Assembly: GCA_024642065.1 (NCBI GenBank)
Contig: JAHEBW010000045.1
Location: 214,786 to 278,785, forward strand
DNA: 64,000 nucleotides
Reading direction: 5' to 3'
Source of the DNA: Polynucleobacter sp.
Lineage (GTDB): Bacteria > Pseudomonadota > Gammaproteobacteria > Burkholderiales > Burkholderiaceae
The translations under genes and the position numbers were made by a program. Every line of letters begins with the position of its first letter. Positions within the stretch are counted from its first letter, which is position 1. The notes beneath the pieces were generated by a model that was not told the origin of the DNA, did no database searches, and worked only from the letters and a program-made list of their open reading frames with translations. This document shows positions 57,450 through 64,000 of this stretch, one piece after another.

Positions 57450-58052
57450 TTAACCCTGAGCCCTAGTCATTGATGCTGCGGCAAGCTCAGCAATCTGGTC
57501 TAAATAAAAGCGGCCCATGTCAGCGGTAAATTTCTCAAGCACCGTGCTAGCCAATAAAAGTTGGGCATCAATGTTAGGCAGATCAATAACAACTAAGCTT
57601 TGAGAGGCTTCCTCTAGCAGAGCCTTGCAAGCATCATCCGCCTGCGCAACCGGGCCACAAAAATTAGGTAAGTTTTTTCCATCAACCAACTTAACTAGCT
57701 CAACAGCAAAAATAGCGCCCAGCCCTGCGGTGATTGCCTCTCGAACTTCAGCTTCTGTTTTAGCTAACAACAAACTTTTTAACCAAGCAATCATCTGACC
57801 TTGTGTCTTGTCGTTTTGACTTCCAAAGTGCAACATCGCAGATAGGCGCTGATTAAGCGTATGGTTCTGTTCACGCAAAACACTTAGCTGACGCTCTTGT
57901 AAAGAAATGGCACGATCACCGTGTGGATTTTTTAACTGAATTTCAGCCAACAAGTTAGCGTGTCTTTCAAAAAACCCAGGTGTTGCTTTTAGCCACTCGG
58001 CTACCAGTGCTTCTTGCTCAATCTGATCTTGTGCATTTTTTTCTTGGGTCAT
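57450..58052 (-). CDS. DUF484 family protein
   Basis: 200 residues: a helical N-terminus with WLKATPGFFERHANLLAEIQL (typical DUF484 start), a coiled segment with SLQERQLSVLREQNHTLNQRL, and a GAF-like C-terminal part. Linked to xerC in many proteobacteria; function unclear. Two bases separate it from gatB. Confidence 0.88.
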   Translation of the reverse strand: MTQEKNAQDQIEQEALVAEWLKATPGFFERHANLLAEIQLKNPHGDRAISLQERQLSVLREQNHTLNQRLSAMLHFGSQNDKTQGQMIAWLKSLLLAKTEAEVREAITAGLGAIFAVELVKLVDGKNLPNFCGPVAQADDACKALLEEASQSLVVIDLPNIDAQLLLASTVLEKFTADMGRFYLDQIAELAAASMTRAQG

Positions 58053-58054
58053 GA

Positions 58055-59515
58055 TTAACTCAACTTTTCGGTTAATAGTTTGTTCACCTGCTGCGGATTA
58101 GCCTTGCCTTGTGTTGCTTTCATAATTTGGCCAATCAGGGCATTAAATGCTTTCTCTTTACCCGCGCGGAATTCTTCAACAGACTTTTGGTTAGCAGCCA
58201 AAACTTGATCAATGATGGCCTCTAGTGCGCCACTGTCACTAATCTGCTTCAACCCTTTTGCATCAATAATTCGATCAACGGCATCTAAGTCTTGAGCTTT
58301 TTCATCCCACATAGCCAAGAAAATTTCCTTAGCAATCTTGTTAGAAATTGTTCCATCAGCAATTCTGCCAATCAACTTAGCTATTTGCGGTGGAGATAAA
58401 GGAGATTCTGTTGCAGAAATACCATCTCGATTAAGCGCAGAAGCAAAATCGCCAGCCATTAAATTAGCAGCGGCTTTAGCTTGATCTTTACTTAACTCTT
58501 TAACCAAATGCTCATAAAAGTCAGCCGTTGCTTTTTCTTGCGTCAATATTTGGCAGTCATATGCAGACAAACCAAATTCAGCCTGCCAACGCGCTGCTTT
58601 TTGTGCAGGCAACTCAGTCATGCCAGCGCGCTCTTTAGCAACCCATTCATCAGAAATAACTAAAGGTAGTAAATCTGGGTCTGGAAAGTAGCGGTAATCA
58701 TTGGCATCTTCTTTACTGCGCATGCTGCGAGTTTCTTTTTTATCAGAATCGTAAAGACGAGTTTCTTGAACAACAGTGCCACCATCTTCAATCAGCTCAA
58801 TTTGGCGACGCACTTCATATTGAATAGCCTCTTCTAAAAACCTAAATGAATTTAAGTTTTTAATTTCACAACGAGTGCCAAATTCTGCTTGACCTTCTGG
58901 GCGAACAGAAACGTTAGCGTCGCAACGGAATGAACCTTCTTGCATATTGCCATCACATACACCCAACCAAACAACTAAGGTGTGCAATGCTTTTGCATAT
59001 GCAACAGCTTCAGCTGCACTTCTCATATCAGGCTCAGTCACAATCTCTAACAATGGCGTACCAGCACGATTCAAATCAATGCCGCTAGATGATTCGCCAT
59101 GAGGGCCACGGAAATCTTCATGCAATGATTTACCTGCGTCCTCTTCAAGATGTGCGCGCGTGAGGTTCACTGTCTTAGCAACGCCGTCAACGAGAATGTC
59201 TAATTTTCCGCCTTGCACTACTGGGATTTCAAATTGACTAATTTGATAACCTTTTGGTGAATCCGGATAAAAATAATTCTTACGGGCGAAAACGCTAAAT
59301 GGCGCAACATGCGCACCCACTGCCAAACCAAAACGTATGGCATGCGCCACAGCCTCTCGGTTTAAAACTGGCAGAACGCCCGGCAATGCGAGATCAACTG
59401 CGCATGCTTGCTTATTAGGCTCTGCACCATACTGAGTAGACGCACCACTAAAAATTTTAGAGGCCGTTCTTAATTGAGCGTGGGTCTCAAGACCAATCAC
59501 TACTTCCCATTTCAT
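58055..59515 (-). CDS. gatB: Asp/Glu-tRNA amidotransferase subunit GatB
   Basis: 486 residues from [12 protein letters not shown] (ATG overlapping the gatA stop, ATGA). Extra in-frame codons upstream lie inside gatA. SRGAS-type motifs: [24 protein letters not shown] region, RYFPDPDL and a C-terminal YqeY-like tail. With GatA and GatC it converts mischarged Glu-tRNA(Gln) or Asp-tRNA(Asn). Confidence 0.97.
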   Translation of the reverse strand: MKWEVVIGLETHAQLRTASKIFSGASTQYGAEPNKQACAVDLALPGVLPVLNREAVAHAIRFGLAVGAHVAPFSVFARKNYFYPDSPKGYQISQFEIPVVQGGKLDILVDGVAKTVNLTRAHLEEDAGKSLHEDFRGPHGESSSGIDLNRAGTPLLEIVTEPDMRSAAEAVAYAKALHTLVVWLGVCDGNMQEGSFRCDANVSVRPEGQAEFGTRCEIKNLNSFRFLEEAIQYEVRRQIELIEDGGTVVQETRLYDSDKKETRSMRSKEDANDYRYFPDPDLLPLVISDEWVAKERAGMTELPAQKAARWQAEFGLSAYDCQILTQEKATADFYEHLVKELSKDQAKAAANLMAGDFASALNRDGISATESPLSPPQIAKLIGRIADGTISNKIAKEIFLAMWDEKAQDLDAVDRIIDAKGLKQISDSGALEAIIDQVLAANQKSVEEFRAGKEKAFNALIGQIMKATQGKANPQQVNKLLTEKLS

Positions 59516-61017
59516 GCGACACCACCTTTCTTTGCAAAAGGTGAAAGTGTTTGATGCCAATCAGTTTCTTGTTGATAAGCGTGCGCCACCTGCAGCAAGC
59601 TCGCCTCAGAAAAATAATTGCCGATCAGCTGAATGCCGACAGGCATACCATTAGCGCCAAAACCACATGGCGCACTCATTGCTGGAAGTCCTGCCAAATT
59701 AGGGGACAAGGTATAAATATCTTCTAAATACATTTGCGTTGGATCTGAAGTTTTCTCTCCAATTTTTCCAGCTACGCTTGGGGCAACTGGGCCAGCAATG
59801 ATGTCGCATTGTTGAAACGCATTTTGAAAATCTTGCGCAATAATTCTGCGGATGCGTTGCGCCTTCAAATAGTAAGCGTCGTAATAACCATGCGAAAGCA
59901 CATAAGTGCCGATCAAAATTCGACGCTTCACTTCAGCACCAAAACCTTCTGATCTAGAGCGCTTGTACATATCGAGTAAATCGCCATACTGATCAGCGCG
60001 ATGCCCATATCGAACACCATCAAAACGACTTAAGTTACTTGAGGCTTCAGCTGGGGCAAGAACGTAATAAACCGGAATTGATAACTCTGTTTTTGGAAGT
60101 GAAACAGGTACGCATTCGGCGCCCATCTTTTTAAATTGCTCAATAGCGGCTTCAACAGCTGCTCTCACATCTTGCTGCAAGCCTTCACCAAAATATTCTT
60201 TTGGCAAACCAATGCGCAAACCTTTAAGAGATTCTTTTGAATCTGGAGACCAAGGCTTACCCAATTTGGCTGTGTAATCTTCAGTTGGTTTATCTAAGCT
60301 TGTTGAATCTTTAGCATCATGACCAGCCATTGCGTTGAGCAAGATCGCACAATCTTCTGCTGTTTTAGCCATCGGGCCAGCTTGATCAAGAGACGATGCG
60401 TAAGCAATCATGCCGTAACGAGATACGCGGCCGTAAGTTGGTTTAATTCCAGTAATGCCGCACAAAGATGCAGGCTGACGAATCGAGCCGCCTGTATCTG
60501 TGCCTGTTGCAGCAGGACTTAATCCAGCTGCAATCGCTACCGCTGAACCACCCGATGATCCTCCTGGCACACGCAAAATATCCCAAGGATTTTTAACCGC
60601 TCCAGCGCTGGAGTTTTCGTTGGAAGATCCCATGGCAAATTCATCCATGTTGACCTTACCCAAACAAACCATGCCCGCACCTTGCAAGCCAAGCTGTGCA
60701 ACTACGTGAGCATCAAATGGACTCATGTAGTTAGTTAAGATTTTTGATCCTGCTGTTGTCTTCCAATTCTTAGTCACAAAAACATCTTTGTGAGCAACAG
60801 GAATGCCAGTTAAAGAAGATGCGCTACCTTTAGCAATTAATGCATCTGCTTCTTTTGCCTGTATCAATGTTTGCTCTTCGCTCACATCAACAAATGCATT
60901 TAAGTCAGCAGTCTCGCGAATTCGTTTTAAAAAATAACTGGCCAACTCTTGTGCGCTGACTTCTTTTGAACTTAATGCACCAGATAACTCTTTAATTGTT
61001 TTGGTATGCCAACTCAT
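59512..61017 (-). CDS. gatA: Asp/Glu-tRNA amidotransferase subunit GatA
   Basis: 501 residues of an amidase: Lys in [11 protein letters not shown], Ser-cisSer-Lys triad with [15 protein letters not shown] and [12 protein letters not shown]. Releases ammonia from glutamine or asparagine for GatB. Overlaps gatC and gatB by four bases each. Confidence 0.97.
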   Translation of the reverse strand: MSWHTKTIKELSGALSSKEVSAQELASYFLKRIRETADLNAFVDVSEEQTLIQAKEADALIAKGSASSLTGIPVAHKDVFVTKNWKTTAGSKILTNYMSPFDAHVVAQLGLQGAGMVCLGKVNMDEFAMGSSNENSSAGAVKNPWDILRVPGGSSGGSAVAIAAGLSPAATGTDTGGSIRQPASLCGITGIKPTYGRVSRYGMIAYASSLDQAGPMAKTAEDCAILLNAMAGHDAKDSTSLDKPTEDYTAKLGKPWSPDSKESLKGLRIGLPKEYFGEGLQQDVRAAVEAAIEQFKKMGAECVPVSLPKTELSIPVYYVLAPAEASSNLSRFDGVRYGHRADQYGDLLDMYKRSRSEGFGAEVKRRILIGTYVLSHGYYDAYYLKAQRIRRIIAQDFQNAFQQCDIIAGPVAPSVAGKIGEKTSDPTQMYLEDIYTLSPNLAGLPAMSAPCGFGANGMPVGIQLIGNYFSEASLLQVAHAYQQETDWHQTLSPFAKKGGVA

Positions 61018-61307
61018 TCGATCACCTTCGGCACTAAAAACAATCCTTCATGTTGAGCGGGTGCATTTTTTAAGTAAGCATCGCGTTGATCTACTTCAGT
61101 AACAAGGTCTGCGCGCAAAGGTTGAGCGATAGACATAATTTGTTCAATGGGATGAGCCAATGGCTCGATACCGTCGGTATCAACGGCCTGCATTTGTTCT
61201 ACCAAATTGAATACTTTTTGCAATTGGGCTAAAGTGCTTGCCGCCTCGTCTTCTGAGATGGCTAATCGGGATAAATGCGCTATGCGCTTGACGTCTTCGA
61301 GATTCAT
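61014..61307 (-). CDS. gatC: Asp/Glu-tRNA amidotransferase subunit GatC
   Basis: 97 residues: [13 protein letters not shown] at the start and [20 protein letters not shown] near the end. It holds GatA and GatB together. First gene of gatCAB, divergent from mreB with 67 bases between. Confidence 0.96.
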   Translation of the reverse strand: MNLEDVKRIAHLSRLAISEDEAASTLAQLQKVFNLVEQMQAVDTDGIEPLAHPIEQIMSIAQPLRADLVTEVDQRDAYLKNAPAQHEGLFLVPKVIE

Positions 61308-61350
61308 TTGTCCTGCTACGGTATCATTAAAGGGTTCATTAACGTATTAA

Positions 61351-62418
<1,068 letters not shown>

Positions 62419-62445
62419 ATCGACTAAGCAGCTACTGAGATTTAA

Positions 62446-63360
62446 GTGCAGCTTAGTCCCCCACCACTCTTTAAACAAGGCACACCGGCTCTTATCAAGC
62501 TGGTGGCTTGTCTTATCGTCAGCTTAACCCTGATGATTTTGGATTATCAATTTAAAGCGCTTGGCGAAGTTCGCTCTATCGCCAGCTATCTATTGACTCC
62601 ACTCCAAAGCGTTATGTTGTTGCCTCGCTCGGCTTTGCGGGGCAGTTACGACTACCTCACCAGCAAGAGCTCACTTGAAGAACAAAATGAAACCCTTGTT
62701 AAAAGGGTCGCAGAACTTACGCTATTGGCCAATCAATCTGAATCTTTGATGTCAGAAAATGCTCAATTACGTCGATTAATTGGCATTCAAGAGCAAAGCC
62801 GCTTCAAGATTTTGATTTCTCAGATCCTTTACAGCCCGAGCAACCCGCTATCCCAAAGGATTGTTATTGATCGTGGCGCAAGCGACAACATCAAAGCCGG
62901 ACAAGGCGTTTCTGACCACCAAGGTATCGTTGGCCAAGTGGTTAGAGTCTTGGAAAACAAGTCGGAAGTTGCTCTGCTTGATGACAGAGACATGGTGATC
63001 CCTGTTCAGGTGAGTCGAAACGGCCTCAGGGGCGCGCTTTACGGTAACGGCAGGGGTCAAGCACTTGAGTTGCGTCACATGGCCGCCGTGAGCGATCTAC
63101 AAGTTGGTGACGTTTTGATGACCTCAGGTATTGATGGTGTTTACCCACCAGGATTCCCAGTGGCTACTATTGAGAAAATTGACCGTAACGTGGACAAAAA
63201 CTTTGCTCACGTTTACTGCTCACCTGTTGGTGGCGTTAATAGATTTCGTCACGTCATGATTCTTTTCTATGACGCCGGTTTTGGTGGAAAACCAATTCCT
63301 CAGAAATCAGATAAGCCAGCTGAAAGCAAATCCAATCGTTTATATCGAGGCAAACCATGA
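62446..63360 (+). CDS. mreC: Rod shape-determining protein MreC
   Basis: 304 residues with a GTG start (the family's MQLSPPPLFKQG beginning). One membrane helix (about 18-35), a coiled coil (about 68-110, ELTLLANQSESLMSENAQLRRL) and the two-barrel periplasmic domain with VIDRGASDNIKAGQGV. It links MreB to the wall machinery. Overlaps mreD by four bases. Confidence 0.95.
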   Translation: MQLSPPPLFKQGTPALIKLVACLIVSLTLMILDYQFKALGEVRSIASYLLTPLQSVMLLPRSALRGSYDYLTSKSSLEEQNETLVKRVAELTLLANQSESLMSENAQLRRLIGIQEQSRFKILISQILYSPSNPLSQRIVIDRGASDNIKAGQGVSDHQGIVGQVVRVLENKSEVALLDDRDMVIPVQVSRNGLRGALYGNGRGQALELRHMAAVSDLQVGDVLMTSGIDGVYPPGFPVATIEKIDRNVDKNFAHVYCSPVGGVNRFRHVMILFYDAGFGGKPIPQKSDKPAESKSNRLYRGKP

Positions 63361-63875
63361 TAGAAAGTGGTTACATACTTCGGCCAGCTAACCCTTTGTT
63401 TATAGGGTTTAGCTTATTTGCAGCCTTATTACTCAATTTTCTTCCGCTAGGTAATGCGCCCTGGGTTCCTGACTGGCTTTTAATTTGTATCGTCTTTTGG
63501 ACCATCTATCAACCAAGAAAAGTCGGCGTGGTTTGGGCATTTTTGTTGGGTCTGATCATGGATATCCATAACGCCAGCCTATTAGGTCAGCAGGCGTTTA
63601 TGTATCCACTCGTCGCCTTCTTTGGTATTCATTGGCAACGAAGAGTTCTTGGTTTTTCAAGACATCAGCAAATATTGCATCTTTTACCTCTTTTCTTAAT
63701 GGCCGCCATTTGGCCATTGATCGTTCGCTGGGTATCTTCAGGCGAATTGCCTATTTGGGCATGGGCTAGTCTATTTGCAGCATTCATAGAGGCCGCTTTA
63801 TGGCCGGCTGCAGTATGGTTGCTTTTGGCTCCACAAAGACGCCCAACAGACGTCGACCTTAATCGTCCACTTTAA
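63357..63875 (+). CDS. mreD: Rod shape-determining protein MreD
   Basis: 172 residues, five or so membrane helices: FLPLGNAPWVPDWLLICIVFW, GLIMDIHNASLLGQQAF. Integral membrane partner of MreC. The mrdA start lies 9 bases after its stop. Confidence 0.94.
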   Translation: MIESGYILRPANPLFIGFSLFAALLLNFLPLGNAPWVPDWLLICIVFWTIYQPRKVGVVWAFLLGLIMDIHNASLLGQQAFMYPLVAFFGIHWQRRVLGFSRHQQILHLLPLFLMAAIWPLIVRWVSSGELPIWAWASLFAAFIEAALWPAAVWLLLAPQRRPTDVDLNRPL

Positions 63876-63884
63876 TGACGCTGT

Positions 63885-64000
63885 ATGCATCGATTTAGCA
63901 AACCACAACCATCAGTAAGGTCGTTTCAAGAGCGCCTTTCTGTTGCGATGATTTTTGTTTTGATTTGCTTTTCAATTTTGTTGCTTCGCTTTGTTTGGTT
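63885..64000 (+). CDS. mrdA: Penicillin-binding protein 2, N-terminal fragment
   Basis: The window shows only the first 38 codons: a basic cytoplasmic start (MHRFSKPQPSVRSFQERL) and one membrane helix (VAMIFVLICFSILLLRF). That matches the PBP2 N-terminus, and mreBCD-mrdA-rodA is the normal order. The transpeptidase domain is outside the window. Confidence 0.85.
   Translation, partial: MHRFSKPQPSVRSFQERLSVAMIFVLICFSILLLRFVW

Overview
The window is a densely packed bacterial chromosome segment with no rRNA, tRNA, insertion sequence, prophage or CRISPR array that I can see. Gene content and order point to a Burkholderiales betaproteobacterium with a small, AT-leaning genome, most likely Polynucleobacter or a close relative. 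Supporting features are metX-metW, a PhaM-type PHA granule protein, DUF1840, UbiK, a Bug-family TTT solute-binding protein, a Cys-poor DksA, a two-gene metH and an SAH riboswitch before ahcY. The genus is an inference. No gene-free stretch exceeds about 300 bases; the longest gaps (829-1075, 12607-12803, 13434-13572, 43606-43772, 44940-45105) nearly all hold regulatory elements described below.

Layout. 1-1.1 kb: the first codons of a glnK-like PII gene behind a TorF-family porin with a textbook sigma54 promoter and NtrC-type sites. 1.1-10 kb: ubiK, an MFS transporter, a lipoprotein, a TlpA thioredoxin, a lipoate operon (DUF493-lipB-lipA preceded by a VanZ protein, a ferredoxin and a hydrolase), then birA-coaX. 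9.6-18.1 kb: the most distinctive region. It has a CarH/LitR-type B12-binding MerR regulator with photolyase and heptose adenylyltransferase genes, divergent from a glutathione peroxidase and a five-gene lipid-modification operon (FAD oxidoreductase, DUF1365, Cfa-like methyltransferase, SDR, NTF2-like). It looks like a complete light/singlet-oxygen response island. 18-29 kb: dsbA, SPOR, argS, two-gene metH, phaM, an MBL hydrolase, carbonic anhydrase and a TTT binding protein. 29-41 kb: an orphan PIN protein, glmS, glmU, ttcA, folB, a pteridine-reductase-like SDR, a MidA-like methyltransferase, CCA transferase, a lytic transglycosylase and 5-formyl-THF cycloligase. 41-51 kb: methionine/SAM genes metF, ahcY, metK, metW and metX, interleaved with dapF, pyrE, xth, an M48 protease and ampG. 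51-64 kb: slmA, a HAD phosphatase, argB, dksA, a COG0523 GTPase, rlmI-like, xerC, DUF484, gatCAB and mreBCD-mrdA (mrdA cut by the window end).

How it fits together. The activated-methyl cycle is nearly complete here: MetX/MetW feed homocysteine formation, MetF and the two-part MetH remake methionine, MetK makes SAM and AhcY clears SAH. AhcY sits behind a recognisable SAH riboswitch with a terminator platform. metK has a leader with an unusual A-B-A'-B' complementarity that I do not recognise. The genome is compact: several divergent pairs have 7-29 bases between start codons, and several convergent pairs touch or overlap by up to 89 bases.
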